NCBI RefSeq assembly: GCF_023243115.1
Contig: NZ_CP085081.1
Span: forward strand, 1,240,001-1,304,000
DNA length: 64,000 bases
Direction of reading: 5' to 3'
From: Sediminicoccus sp. KRV36
GTDB taxonomy: Bacteria; Pseudomonadota; Alphaproteobacteria; Acetobacterales; Acetobacteraceae
In this document: one piece after another, positions 1 to 8,921 of the stretch
How the letters are laid out: each line of letters begins with the position of its first letter
Numbering within the stretch: the stretch's first letter is position 1
The notes under the pieces: generated by a model
The model's input: the letters and a program-made list of their open reading frames with translations, nothing else
What the model was told of the DNA's origin: nothing
The model's database searches: none
Program-made: the position numbers and the translations under genes

Positions 1-14
1 CCCCCGAGCCCCTA

Positions 15-35
15 CCAGGAACCTTAGGTTCCTGG
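15..35. promoter_or_regulatory. Perfect palindrome upstream of yghU-like gene
   Basis: Two 10-base arms, CCAGGAACCT and AGGTTCCTGG, flank a single central T and match perfectly as an inverted repeat. The site lies 62 bases before the ATG of the GST gene. A dyad this compact could be an operator for a dimeric regulator, or a hairpin ending a gene left of the window. It is not followed by a T-run, which favours an operator; the regulator is unknown. Confidence 0.5.
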
Positions 36-97
36 ACCTCCGGTGACATGAGCGGTCGGGCACCCCACATTCAAATCGAACACTTGGAGCCCTCCGC

Positions 98-973
98 ATG
101 ACTGACGCCACCGAATACACGCCGCCCAAGGTCTGGACCTGGGTGAAAGCCAATGGCGGCCGCTTCGCCAATATCAATCGCCCCATCGCTGGCCCCACGC
201 ATGAGAAGGAACTCCCGGTCGGAAAGCATCCGCTGCAGCTCTACTCGCTCGGCACGCCCAATGGCGTGAAGGTGACGGTGATGCTGGAGGAGCTTCTGGC
301 CCTCGGCCACAAAGGTGCCGAATACGATGCCTGGCTGATCCGCATCAGCGAGGGCGACCAGTTCGGCAGCGGTTTCGTCGCGGTGAACCCCAATTCGAAA
401 ATCCCGGCGCTGCTCGATCGCAGTGGGCCCAAGCCCATCCGCGTCTTCGAATCGGGCGCCATCCTGATGCACCTGGCCGAGAAATTCGGCGCCTTCCTGC
501 CGACCGAGACGGCGGCGCGCGCCGAATGCCTTTCCTGGCTGTTCTGGCAGATGGGGAGTGCCCCTTATCTCGGCGGCGGCTTCGGGCATTTCTACGCCTA
601 TGCGCCGACGAAGCAGGAATACCCGATCGACCGCTTCGCCATGGAGGTGAAGCGCCAGCTGGACGTGCTGGATCGCCGGCTGGGCGAGAGCGAGTATCTG
701 GCCGGCCCCGACTACACCATCGCCGATATCGCCGTCTGGCCCTGGTATGGCGGCCTGGTGAAGGGCTGGTCCTATGGCGCGGCCGAGTTCCTTGCGGTGC
801 ATGAATACAAGAATGTGAACCGCTGGGCCGACCAGATCCACGCCCGCCCCGCCGTGCTGCGCGGCCGCATGGTGAACCGGATGGTGGGCGAACCCGAGGG
901 CCAGCTGCGCGAACGCCATGACGCGAGCGACTTCGACACCAAGACCCAGGACAAGGTGGCCCCCGCCGCCTGA
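98..973 (+). CDS. yghU: YghU-like glutathione S-transferase family protein
   Basis: Predicted glutathione-dependent disulfide-bond reductase of the Nu-class GST (YghU/YfcG) group, acting in the cytosol on glutathionylated or disulfide substrates. The 291-residue protein has the long N-terminal extension typical of YghU, then a thioredoxin-like domain from about residue 46 (LQLYSLGTPNG, with Thr53-Pro-Asn in place of a catalytic Cys or Ser), the glutathione-binding segment NPNSKIPAL near 98 and FESGAI near 117, and an all-helical C-terminal domain from about 138. The ATG at 98 follows GGAG at a usable distance. It stands alone, preceded by a perfect palindrome. Family call is strong; the substrate is not known. 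Confidence 0.9.
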   Translation: MTDATEYTPPKVWTWVKANGGRFANINRPIAGPTHEKELPVGKHPLQLYSLGTPNGVKVTVMLEELLALGHKGAEYDAWLIRISEGDQFGSGFVAVNPNSKIPALLDRSGPKPIRVFESGAILMHLAEKFGAFLPTETAARAECLSWLFWQMGSAPYLGGGFGHFYAYAPTKQEYPIDRFAMEVKRQLDVLDRRLGESEYLAGPDYTIADIAVWPWYGGLVKGWSYGAAEFLAVHEYKNVNRWADQIHARPAVLRGRMVNRMVGEPEGQLRERHDASDFDTKTQDKVAPAA

Positions 974-979
974 GGGGGG

Positions 980-999
980 GCTGGCTTCCCAAAGCCAGC
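980..999 (+). terminator. Hairpin after yghU-like gene
   Basis: GCTGGCTT and AAGCCAGC form an 8-bp perfect stem around a 4-base loop, starting 7 bases after the stop codon of the GST gene. There is no T-run after it, so it may be a weak terminator or an mRNA 3'-end stabiliser. Confidence 0.45.
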
Positions 1000-1043
1000 G
1001 CGGCGCGGCACATCAGGGGCTCACCCGAGAGTGAGTCCCGCCC

Positions 1044-1853
1044 TTGCCCCGGCTTCGCATCGCCACCTGGAACATCAACTCCGTCCGGCTTCGGCTGCCG
1101 CTGCTGGCCGATCTGGACGCGGCCCTGAAGCCCGACGTGCTCTGCCTGCAGGAAACCAAATGCCCGGATGAGCATTTCCCGCATGAAGGCATCCGGGCAC
1201 TGGGTTTCGAGCATGTGATCGCCCGCGGGATGAAGGGCTATAACGGCGTTGCCGTGCTGTCGCGCTTACCCTTCGCGGTGCGCGGCGAAGATCCCGATTG
1301 GTGCATGAAGGGTGATTGCCGGCATGTCGGTGTCACGCTCGACGCCCCTGGCGGGCCGGTGGATCTGCACAATTTCTATGTGCCGGCCGGTGGCGACATC
1401 GCGGACCGCGAAGCCAACCCGAAATTCGCGCATAAGCTCGACCTGATCGCCGAGGCTACGGCCTGGTTCGCGCAGCATGGGCCGGTGCGGCGTTCCGTGC
1501 TGGTCGGGGATCTGAATATCGCGCCCCTCGAACATGATGTCTGGTCACACAAGCAATTGCTGGACGTCGTCTCCCACACGCCGATCGAGGTGGAGGCCCT
1601 GGCCGGCTGGATGCGTGCGGGCGATTGGCATGACGCGTTGCGCCACTTCGTCCCCGCCGACCAGAAGCTCTACACATGGTGGTCCTATCGCGCGAAGGAT
1701 TGGGCGGCGGCCGATCGTGGCCGGCGGCTGGACCACGTCTGGGTCAGCCAGGATTTGCGGAGCAGCCTGGCGCGGCATGAGATCCTAAAGCCGGCGCGGG
1801 GCTGGGAAAAAGCCAGTGACCACGTGCCCGTGATGGTGGAGTTCGCGCTGTGA
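1044..1853 (+). CDS. xthA: Exodeoxyribonuclease III (xth family)
   Basis: AP endonuclease/3'-5' exonuclease of base-excision repair, acting on abasic DNA. The 269-residue protein shows the whole EEP fold signature: RIATWNINSVR at the N terminus, the metal-binding Glu in LQETK (residue 37), GDLNIAP in the middle, and a terminal SDHVPV with the catalytic Asp-His pair (259-260). The start must be TTG at 1044: an in-frame TGA lies at 1032 and the conserved RIATWN begins five residues in. The stop overlaps the GTG of the next gene by 4 bp, so the two are probably co-translated. Function is confident from motifs. Confidence 0.93.
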   Translation: MPRLRIATWNINSVRLRLPLLADLDAALKPDVLCLQETKCPDEHFPHEGIRALGFEHVIARGMKGYNGVAVLSRLPFAVRGEDPDWCMKGDCRHVGVTLDAPGGPVDLHNFYVPAGGDIADREANPKFAHKLDLIAEATAWFAQHGPVRRSVLVGDLNIAPLEHDVWSHKQLLDVVSHTPIEVEALAGWMRAGDWHDALRHFVPADQKLYTWWSYRAKDWAAADRGRRLDHVWVSQDLRSSLARHEILKPARGWEKASDHVPVMVEFAL

Positions 1854-2737
1854 AAAGCTGGAAATTCGTCACTCTCGATGTGTTCACTTCAACCCGCTTC
1901 GGCGGCAACCAGCTCGCCGTCTTCCCTGATGCGCGTGGCCTGACGGATGCGCAGATGCAGTCCCTCGCGGCCGAGTTGAACCTCAGCGAGACGACCTTCG
2001 TCCTGCCGCCCGCCTCGCCGGCCAATACGGCCCGCGTGCGCATCTTCAACCGTGTGGCGGAGATGCCCTTCGCCGGGCACCCCAATGTCGGCACCGGCTT
2101 CGTGCTGGCGGAGCACGCAAAGGACGGCCTGCTGCGTTTTGAGGAAATTGCCGGTCTGGTCGAAGTCGCGATCGAGCGTGATGCCACAGGCGCCGTGACG
2201 GGTGCCGAGATCGGCGCGCCGCAGCCTCTGGCGGTCGGCCCGAAGATGGACCCTGGCCTGGTGGCGGGCTGCGTCGGCTTGGCCGAGGACGATGTGGTGA
2301 CGGCGGCGCATCTGCCGGTCATGGCGTCCGTCGGCAATTCCTTCGTGATTGCCGAGGTGACGGGCGAGGCGCTGAGCCGCGCCAAGCCGGATCTGGCACG
2401 CTTTGCCGAGGCGGCCCTGGAATTCCCGCATCTCGGCCCGCGCCGGCTGCCGCTTTATCTCTATGCCAGGAACGGGCGCGGCAGGCTGCGCGCGCGCATG
2501 TTCTCGCCGCTCTCCGGCACAGTCGAGGATGCGGCGACTGGGAGTGCCGCGACACCGCTCGCCGCAATGCTGCTGGCGCTGAGCACGCGCAAGACGCTGA
2601 GCGTCGAGATCACGCAAGGCGTGGAGATGGGACGGCCGAGCCTGCTGCGCGCCTCGGCTTTTCGCGCGCGGGATGGGGTTCGGGCGAAGGTGGCAGGGAG
2701 TTGCGTGCCGGTGTTCGAGGGGAAGTTCCTGCTGTGA
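1850..2737 (+). CDS. PhzF-family isomerase/epimerase
   Basis: Member of the PhzF phenazine-biosynthesis-like family, a diaminopimelate-epimerase fold enzyme. The motifs seen are FTSTRFGGNQLAVF at residues 12-25, LSETTFV with the family's catalytic Glu at 47, GHPNVGTG near 80, and EDAATGSAA in the C-terminal half, giving the two-domain arrangement at a normal length of 295. Starts with GTG inside the stop region of xthA (4-bp overlap). There are no other phenazine genes nearby, so phenazine synthesis is unlikely; most family members have unknown substrates. It ends one base before the convergent hydrolase pseudogene. Confidence 0.88.
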   Translation: MKSWKFVTLDVFTSTRFGGNQLAVFPDARGLTDAQMQSLAAELNLSETTFVLPPASPANTARVRIFNRVAEMPFAGHPNVGTGFVLAEHAKDGLLRFEEIAGLVEVAIERDATGAVTGAEIGAPQPLAVGPKMDPGLVAGCVGLAEDDVVTAAHLPVMASVGNSFVIAEVTGEALSRAKPDLARFAEAALEFPHLGPRRLPLYLYARNGRGRLRARMFSPLSGTVEDAATGSAATPLAAMLLALSTRKTLSVEITQGVEMGRPSLLRASAFRARDGVRAKVAGSCVPVFEGKFLL

Positions 2738-2738
2738 T

Positions 2739-3630
2739 TCAAGGCAGGGGCGCATGCGGCTGGCCGGCGCGGGCCAGGGCATCCGCGATCATCGCGTAGG
2801 GGATGCGGAAATCGAGCGAACGATGGCGGCGGCCGTAGAGGCCGTCTCCGCCCTCAAGGCAAAAGTAGATATCATCATCCGCCTGGCGGAAGTCATGTTC
2901 AGCAAAGGGCCACGGTTGGAGTGGAGCTGTGGGCGCGCGATCGCTCAGTCGGAGCGCGAACATGTAGGCTAGGCGGCCTTCCTGCCTTGGAGGTCCATCC
3001 AAGGGGTGGGCCCAAACGCTGGAACGAGCCTACCGGATCCACCGTCACCAGCATATCCAGCGGTGGTCGGCCGAGAATGCCCATCCGTTCGGAAATTTGC
3101 GCCGCCGTATCACCACCATAGCTGTGGCCGACAATGCGGATTCGCGTCTCGGGCGATTGCTGGCGGATCAACGCCTCAATCTCGGCCCGCTGGTCCCAGG
3201 TGAAATTGACAGATGTGAGCCCAGGTCTGTCGAGACTGGGTCCGAGACCAGATCGCCTCAGCGGCCCATTCATCTTCACATCCGCCGCGCCGCTCACGAA
3301 GATCAGCAGCACGGGCGCGGGTATCGGCGGCGCCACGGATTCGGCGGGCGCCGCTTCTGGCCGTGGCGATGCGCGCTCCTGCTGCTGCCCGCGGCGGCGC
3401 TGCTGACGATAGGAATCCACCCGCTCCAGTCGGCCGTCTCGCACGCGGTCATAGCTGCGAAACTCGACCGTCATGCTCCCGCCCTTGCCGGGCCGCGCGG
3501 CCCGGAGCGCCTGGAATCCCTCAGTCACCCAGCCGCGATAGGGGACATGATCGCGGTCTTCACTATTGGAATAGCGCGGGTCCCGCATGGCGCGGCGGAG
3601 TTCCTGACGGTTCATCGCAAGCTTGGGCAT
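2739..3630 (-). pseudogene. Alpha/beta-hydrolase-like gene with apparent frameshift
   Basis: The minus-strand reading frame from ATG 3630 encodes a lipase-like alpha/beta-hydrolase. It has a basic Gln-rich stretch (residues 75-90), a strand VLLIFVSG (107-114) and the nucleophile elbow VGHSYGG with Ser170, followed by MLVTVDPVG. That frame then runs into arginine- and serine-rich sequence and stops at 2899. A second minus frame, open from about 3030 to 2739, has strongly GC-biased third positions and protein-like sequence (AEHDFRQADDDIYF, FRIPYAMIADAL), and looks like the original C terminus. One base gained or lost between about 2900 and 3030 would join them. Either a frameshifted pseudogene or a sequencing error; the substrate is unknown. 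Confidence 0.55.
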
Positions 3631-3697
3631 GGCGGCATTCTTTCACCGCTTTTTCATGCCATTCACCAGGAATAATGCCAACAACAAACCAAAAACA

Positions 3698-4645
3698 TTA
3701 TCCGCGCCGCTTCGCCTCGATCACATCCCAGATGGCGCGCTCCAGATGCACGCCATCAAACCGCGCCAGTTCCTGCAGGCCGGTGGGCGAGGTCACGTTG
3801 ATCTCGGTCAGATACCCGCCGATCACGTCAATGCCGACGAAGATCAGCCCGCGCTTCTTGAGTTCCGGCCCGATCACGGCGCAGATTTCCAGCTCGCGGT
3901 CGGTCAGCTTGGTGGGTTCCGGGCGGCCGCCCACATGCATGTTGCTGCGCGCCTCGCCCGCCGCCGGCACGCGGTTGATGCCGCCCATCGCCACGCCATC
4001 CACCAGGATGATGCGCTTGTCGCCCTGGCGCACGGCCGGCAGGTATTGCTGCACCATGAGCGGCTCGCGCGAGCGTTCGGTGAACATCTCGATCAGCGAG
4101 TTCAAATTTGGGTCGTTGGGTTGCAGGTGAAATACGCCAGCGCCGCCATTGCCGAACAGCGGCTTCACGATGATGTCGCCATGCTTCATGCGGAACTTGT
4201 TGATTTCCCGCGTGTCGGCGCTGACCAGCGTCTCCGGCATCAGCTCCGGGAATTGCAGCACGAACAGCTTTTCCGGCGCGTTGCGCACGCTGGCCGGGTC
4301 ATTCACCACCAGTGTCTTCGGGTGGATATGCTCCAGCAGATGTGTGGCGGTGATATAGGCCATGTCGAAGGGCGGGTCCTGGCGCATCAGCACCACATCC
4401 ACATCCTTCGCCAGGTCGAGCTCGACCGGCGCGCCGAAGGTGAAATGGTTGCCCTTCTCGCGGCGCACCTCCACCGGATGGCCATGGGCAATCACGCGCC
4501 CGGCCTGCATCGAGAGATGCTTCACATGGTAATGCCAGAGCGCATGGCCGCGCGCCTGGGCTTCCAGCATCAGGGCGAAGCTGCTGTCGCCATCAATGCC
4601 GATGCTCTCCATGGGGTCCATCTGGACCGCGACGCGCAATGCCAT
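3698..4645 (-). CDS. gshB: Glutathione synthetase
   Basis: Joins glycine to gamma-glutamylcysteine with ATP, the last step of glutathione synthesis in the cytosol. The 315-residue protein has the prokaryotic GSH-synthase N domain ([13 protein letters not shown], then [11 protein letters not shown]) followed by an ATP-grasp domain with [12 protein letters not shown] and the metal/substrate loop [19 protein letters not shown] near the C terminus. ATG 4645 lies 2 bases after the gpmI stop with GGGGAG just upstream; the TTG start 15 bases earlier would sit inside gpmI and is less likely. Co-directional with gpmI. High confidence. Confidence 0.96.
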   Translation of the reverse strand: MALRVAVQMDPMESIGIDGDSSFALMLEAQARGHALWHYHVKHLSMQAGRVIAHGHPVEVRREKGNHFTFGAPVELDLAKDVDVVLMRQDPPFDMAYITATHLLEHIHPKTLVVNDPASVRNAPEKLFVLQFPELMPETLVSADTREINKFRMKHGDIIVKPLFGNGGAGVFHLQPNDPNLNSLIEMFTERSREPLMVQQYLPAVRQGDKRIILVDGVAMGGINRVPAAGEARSNMHVGGRPEPTKLTDRELEICAVIGPELKKRGLIFVGIDVIGGYLTEINVTSPTGLQELARFDGVHLERAIWDVIEAKRRG

Positions 4646-4647
4646 GC

Positions 4648-6183
4648 TCAGGCTCCCCAAGTCTTGTTGTGTTGAATGAGGTTTTCGCCGGTCATGGCGG
4701 CGGGCTGCGGCAGCCCCATGAGGGCGAGCAGCGTGGGCGCCAGATCCGCCAGGCGGCCCTCCCGCAGGCGGGCGCCCTCTGGCCCGCCCATGAGGAAGAC
4801 CGGGACGGGGTTGGTGGTGTGGGCGGTATGCGGGCCGCCCGTCTCGGGGTCCCGCATCAATTCCGCATTGCCGTGATCGGCGGTGACGAGCAGCGCGCCG
4901 CCTGCCGCGCGCACCGCATCGGCAATGGCGCCAAGCCCCGCATCCACTGCCTCCACGGCCTGGATGGCTGCTGCGAGGCTGCCGGTATGGCCGACCATGT
5001 CGGCATTGGCGAAGTTCAGGATGATCAGGTCCTGCTTGCCGGCGCGGATGGCCTCCACCGCCTTCGCCGTCAGTTCTGGCGCGCTCATTTCAGGTTGCAG
5101 GTCGTAGGTGGCGACTTTGGGGGATGGCACCATGATGCGCGTCTCGCCGGGATAGGCCTGCTCTTCGCCGCCGTTCAGGAAGTAGGTGACGTGCGGGTAT
5201 TTCTCGGTCTCGGCCATGTGGAGTTGGGTGCGGCCGGCGCGGCTGACCACTTCGGCCAGGATGTCCGCCATGGATTGCGGCGGGAACAGCGTGGCGATGA
5301 AGGGGTTCAGCGCCTGCGCATATTCCACCATGCCTAGGCTGGCGGCGAAGCGCGGCATGCGCTCGCGCTCGAAGCCGGTGAAATCCGGATCGAGCAGCGC
5401 CGTCAAAATCTCCCGCGCGCGGTCCGAGCGGAAATTGAAGCAGAGCAACCCATCGCCATCCCGCATGCCGGCATGGCCGGGCAGCACGGTCGCGGGGATG
5501 AATTCATCCGTCACATCCCGCGCATGCGCCTGGGCCACGGCTGTCTGGGCATCCGGTGCCGTCGCCTCGCCCTCGCCCAGCACCATGGCGGCCCAGGCCT
5601 TGCGCACACGTTCCCAGCGATTGTCCCGGTCCATCGCCCAGTAGCGGCCGATGACGGTGCCGATGCGCGCCTCGGTGGGCAGCGAGGCCAGTGCCGGCCC
5701 GGCCGAGCGCGGCGGCGTGTCGCGCCCATCGGTCAGCGCGTGGATCACCACGGGGATGTTTTCCGCCGCCAGGATCCGCGCCAGCGCCGCCGCATGGCGC
5801 TGATGGCTGTGCACGCCCCCCGGGGATACCAGCCCCACCAGATGCGCCGTGCCACCATTGGCGTGCAGCCTGGCCACGAACTCCCGCAGCGCCGGCATCC
5901 GCGCCATGGAGCCATCGGCGATGGCGGCATCAATGCGCGGCAGATCCTGCATCACCACGCGCCCGGCGCCGATGTTCAGATGCCCCACCTCGCTATTGCC
6001 CATCTGCCCCTCGGGCAGGCCGACATCCAGGCCGGAGGTGTGCAGGAAGCCATGCGGGCAGGTGGCCCAGAGCCCGTCGAAACGCGGCGTGCGGGCCAGG
6101 ACCACGGCATTATCCGCGGGGTCCTCCCGATGGCCCCAGCCATCGAGGATCACGAGCATGACGGGGCGGGGCGGCTTCTCCAT
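4648..6183 (-). CDS. gpmI: 2,3-bisphosphoglycerate-independent phosphoglycerate mutase
   Basis: Interconverts 3- and 2-phosphoglycerate in glycolysis and gluconeogenesis using two Mn ions and a phosphoserine. All landmarks of the 511-residue family are present: [10 protein letters not shown] (8-17), the catalytic Ser64 in [10 protein letters not shown], the substrate-loop Arg/Asp region LTDGRDTPP, and the alkaline-phosphatase-like C-terminal metal site ADMVGHTG and TADHGNAE. Full length. The gene is followed 2 bases later by gshB and preceded by a 94-bp gap after the DUF2244 gene. High confidence. Confidence 0.96.
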   Translation of the reverse strand: MEKPPRPVMLVILDGWGHREDPADNAVVLARTPRFDGLWATCPHGFLHTSGLDVGLPEGQMGNSEVGHLNIGAGRVVMQDLPRIDAAIADGSMARMPALREFVARLHANGGTAHLVGLVSPGGVHSHQRHAAALARILAAENIPVVIHALTDGRDTPPRSAGPALASLPTEARIGTVIGRYWAMDRDNRWERVRKAWAAMVLGEGEATAPDAQTAVAQAHARDVTDEFIPATVLPGHAGMRDGDGLLCFNFRSDRAREILTALLDPDFTGFERERMPRFAASLGMVEYAQALNPFIATLFPPQSMADILAEVVSRAGRTQLHMAETEKYPHVTYFLNGGEEQAYPGETRIMVPSPKVATYDLQPEMSAPELTAKAVEAIRAGKQDLIILNFANADMVGHTGSLAAAIQAVEAVDAGLGAIADAVRAAGGALLVTADHGNAELMRDPETGGPHTAHTTNPVPVFLMGGPEGARLREGRLADLAPTLLALMGLPQPAAMTGENLIQHNKTWGA

Positions 6184-6277
6184 GCGCGCGGTTTACAGCG
6201 CCCGCGCGCGGGCGGCTAGCGCAGGGCGGGCTGTGGCCGTTCAGGCCCATGGGCATCGCGGATGGGCAGGCGAGGGG

Positions 6278-6757
6278 TCAACGCAGCTGTGGGTTGTCAA
6301 ACACCGGGTCACGATACCGGCGCAGCACTTCGCCCAATGTACGGGCCAGATCCTCGCGCTCCTCCGGCGTCAGGAAGCGGCCGATCTCAATCGCCGCGCC
6401 GCGATGGGCGATGAAGAGCCGGGTTTCCTCCCAGCGGAGCCGGGCCCAGAAGGGGTCAAAGCTCGCTTGCTCACGCCGCCGCCCTTCGCGCCGCTGGATG
6501 GTGAGCCGGCCGGAGACCAAGATCACCGTCTCGGCGCTGCTGCGCGCCTGGCTGCGGTAGAGCGCCAGCATGCCGATGACCAGCAGCGTTTCCGCGCCGG
6601 CAAAGACCAGCACGGGCCAGGCCCCCAGCAGCGTGAATACCGTGCCCGTGAAGGTGAAGCCCGCGAGCAGAATGCCCGCGACGATCCAGAAGCCCCGATC
6701 GCCCAGGCTGTTCAGTGGCGCGGAGCGGGCCTCGAAAAGGGTGGGGCTGTTTGGCAT
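6278..6757 (-). CDS. DUF2244 inner-membrane protein
   Basis: A 159-residue protein matching the DUF2244 family of small alphaproteobacterial membrane proteins. After a short N-terminal segment (MPNSPTLFEARSAPLNSLG) come two adjacent hydrophobic helices (about residues 23-43 and 47-64) and then a soluble C-terminal domain. This contains LTIQRREGRRREQ, FDPFWARLRWE, GAAIEIGRFLTPEERE and an Arg-rich tail, matching the family pattern. ATG 6757 is chosen because the family pattern starts there; upstream codons to 6856 look non-coding and would run toward nth. The function of the family is not established. It is divergent from nth. Confidence 0.82.
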   Translation of the reverse strand: MPNSPTLFEARSAPLNSLGDRGFWIVAGILLAGFTFTGTVFTLLGAWPVLVFAGAETLLVIGMLALYRSQARSSAETVILVSGRLTIQRREGRRREQASFDPFWARLRWEETRLFIAHRGAAIEIGRFLTPEEREDLARTLGEVLRRYRDPVFDNPQLR

Positions 6758-6873
6758 CCGTCCATCAGATAGGATGAATCCCAGAGTGAGAACCCCAGCT
6801 TGAGACGCCCTGCTTGAGAAATCCCGGCAAGCCCCTGCACGGTTCGGCCCTGGCACCGCGTCGCGCGCGGCTG

Positions 6874-7518
6874 ATGTCGCGTGAGCAGGCGGGGGCCTTC
6901 ATCCGCTCCATCGCTGCCAGCAACCCAGAGCCCGAGACCGAGCTGCTCTACACCGATGCCTTCTCGCTGCTTGTTGCCGTCGTCATGTCGGCCCAGGCGA
7001 CGGATGCCATGGTGAACAAGGTGACGCCAGGGCTGTTTGCCGCGGCCCCCACACCCGCCGCCATGGCCGCGCTGGGTGCCGAGGGAATCGGCCAGCTGAT
7101 TCGCCGCATCGGGCTGTGGCAGGCGAAGGCGAAGAATGTCGCCGCCCTCTCGGCCATGCTGGTGGAGCGGCACGGCGGTGAAGTGCCCGCCGATCGCGCA
7201 GCACTCGAGGCCCTGCCTGGCGTGGGTCGCAAGACCGCCAATGTCGTGCTGAACGTGCTGTTCGGCGAAGCCACCATGGCGGTGGATACGCATATCTTCC
7301 GCCTGGGCAACCGCACTGGCCTGGCGCCCGGCAAGACGACGCGTGTTGTGGAGGATGGGCTGGTGAAGCGCATTCCGCCTGAGTTGCTGCGCGATGCGCA
7401 TCACTGGCTGATCCTGCATGGGCGTTACATTTGCAAGGCCCGGGCGCCTGAGTGCTGGCGTTGCCCTGCCGCGCTGCATTGCAACTACAAGGACAAGGTC
7501 AAAGCCCCTGGCCTATAG
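6874..7518 (+). CDS. nth: Endonuclease III
   Basis: Bifunctional DNA glycosylase/AP lyase that removes oxidised pyrimidines. The helix-hairpin-helix motif LPGVGRKTANVV carries the catalytic Lys, and VDTHIFRL the catalytic Asp. The C terminus has the full four-cysteine iron-sulfur loop with spacing C-x6-C-x2-C-x5-C (CKARAPECWRCPAALHC). ATG 6874 gives 214 residues, matching the family (E. coli 211); a TTG at 6814 would add 20 unsupported residues. Followed by a GC hairpin. High confidence. Confidence 0.95.
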   Translation: MSREQAGAFIRSIAASNPEPETELLYTDAFSLLVAVVMSAQATDAMVNKVTPGLFAAAPTPAAMAALGAEGIGQLIRRIGLWQAKAKNVAALSAMLVERHGGEVPADRAALEALPGVGRKTANVVLNVLFGEATMAVDTHIFRLGNRTGLAPGKTTRVVEDGLVKRIPPELLRDAHHWLILHGRYICKARAPECWRCPAALHCNYKDKVKAPGL

Positions 7519-7520
7519 GC

Positions 7521-7537
7521 GCTGCGCCGCGCGCAGC
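7521..7537 (+). terminator. GC hairpin after nth
   Basis: GCTGCGC and GCGCAGC form a 7-bp perfect stem with a CGC loop, beginning 2 bases after the nth stop codon. There is no T-run beyond a short TCTTT, so this is a possible weak terminator. Confidence 0.4.
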
Positions 7538-7816
7538 CGGGTCTTTGCTGGCCTCCGTATCGCCCGGTCTCAGGGCCGCTTCATGCGCCCCGGGCCAGGG
7601 CCGTTTCGCGCGGCGATGCGGTGCGGCATTGGCGCTGCCTTTGGTCCAGGATTGCGTGCCGGATGCGGGTGCTTGGGCGGTTGAGGGGCTGCGGCGCGTC
7701 CCTGCTGGTGGCGGTATTGGGAATGGTATTGGCGTGGCAGGACCGTGTTGCAAAGTGTTGCATCGGCTTGTAGGCATCGCGGCGAATATTTTGACGGCCA
7801 TGCAAGGGTCAATTCA
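7538..7816. other. Intergenic region before the glycan locus
   Basis: No gene is supported here. The right end becomes more AT-rich and carries two sequence features near the first glycosyltransferase start. One is an exact 8-base direct repeat GTGTTGCA at 7745-7752 and 7755-7762 (10-bp period). The other is a dyad TTGAC at 7791-7795 with GTCAA at 7808-7812 that covers the ribosome-binding region (AAGGG) of the gene at 7817. This is a plausible promoter/operator region for the locus. Confidence 0.4.
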
Positions 7817-8767
7817 ATGGCGACGGTCTCCATCCTGATTCCGAATTACAACCATGCGCAGCATCTGCATCAGTCGCTGGGTGGCGCGTGCGGGCAGACC
7901 CGCCCTGCGGATGAGATTCTGGTGATTGACGATGGCTCCTCGGATGAGAGCGTTGCCGTGATCGAGGAGTTTGCCGCGCGCTTTCCGAATTTGCGGCTGC
8001 TGCGCAATGACCGCAATCGGGGCATGCAATACACCATCAACCGCCTGCTGGAGGAATCGCGGGGCGACTACATCGTCTGCGCGGCGGCGGATGATGAGCT
8101 GTATCCCGGCTTTCTCGAGGCGCATATGGCGGCGCTTTCGCGGCACCCGCAGGCGGGGATGAGCGTTTCCGAATACATGGTGCTGACGACGACGGGGCGG
8201 GTGATCAACCAGTCGCGCATGATGCCTGGCTCGTTCGGCTTGGCGCATCTGCCGGAGTTCATGCCGGCGACCCGGCTGCGCGAGGAGTTCGTCGATGGCT
8301 ATGTGTGGATGACGTCCAACGCCATCGTGGCGCGGCGCGACGCGGTGCAGGCGGTGGGCGGCTTTATCGCGGCGCAGGAATGGCATTCGGACTGGTTCAC
8401 CTATTACGCGGTGGCGCTGCGCCATGGTGTTTGCGTGGTGCCGGAGGGGCTTGGTGTGATCCGCGAGAGCCCGGGCGGTTATTCGGGCACTGGCATGCGC
8501 GATCCGGAGCGGCAGTCCCGCGTGCTGCGGGCGATCATTGATGCGGCGTGCACGCCGCCGAATGATGATTTGCGGGCGATTTTCCGTTGTGCGCCGGGGG
8601 CTTTGGCGGTGTTTGGCACGCAGATGGCGAAGGTGCTGATCAAGCAGCCGCGGCGATGGGACCTGGCGCTGGCCTATGGCAGCTTTCTGGTGCGGCGCTA
8701 CCGCCGGATCATGGGCCTCTCCTGGCCGCGGTTTTTTGTCTATGGCCTGAAGCGCGCCCTGCGGTGA
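7817..8767 (+). CDS. Family 2 glycosyltransferase
   Basis: Predicted GT-A fold sugar transferase for surface glycan synthesis. The 316-residue protein opens with the GT2 pattern VSILIPNYNHAQHL, then the nucleotide-binding DDGSSDES (residues about 39-46), NRGMQYTINRLLEESRGDYI and the metal-binding AADDE near 94. The acceptor half contains EWHSDWFTYY, and the protein ends in a basic region that may touch the membrane. ATG 7817 is chosen over upstream CTG/TTG codons because the fold begins at residue 4 and AAGGG precedes it. First gene of the locus; donor and acceptor unknown. Confidence 0.87.
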   Translation: MATVSILIPNYNHAQHLHQSLGGACGQTRPADEILVIDDGSSDESVAVIEEFAARFPNLRLLRNDRNRGMQYTINRLLEESRGDYIVCAAADDELYPGFLEAHMAALSRHPQAGMSVSEYMVLTTTGRVINQSRMMPGSFGLAHLPEFMPATRLREEFVDGYVWMTSNAIVARRDAVQAVGGFIAAQEWHSDWFTYYAVALRHGVCVVPEGLGVIRESPGGYSGTGMRDPERQSRVLRAIIDAACTPPNDDLRAIFRCAPGALAVFGTQMAKVLIKQPRRWDLALAYGSFLVRRYRRIMGLSWPRFFVYGLKRALR

Positions 8768-8921
8768 CGGGGATGGTTACTGGCCTTTCTTCGGGCGTTT
8801 TCAGCCAGCATGGACATGTCTTGATTGATGATTTAGCAGGCGCTGCTTGTGTGGGTTTATTTTTCGTTTTTGTGTGTTGGGTCATTTTGTTGGGTGCCGG
8901 CATGTTTTGGGAAGACGCAGC
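8768..8921. promoter_or_regulatory. T-rich gap before rfbF, probable promoter region
   Basis: This 154-bp gap is conspicuously T- and G-rich and C-poor on the + strand (runs such as TTTATTTTTCGTTTTTG around 8858-8874), unlike the GC-rich genes on either side. It precedes the tightly packed rfbF-to-CmcI gene string, so it probably carries the operon promoter. No clear -35/-10 pair could be chosen. Confidence 0.35.
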
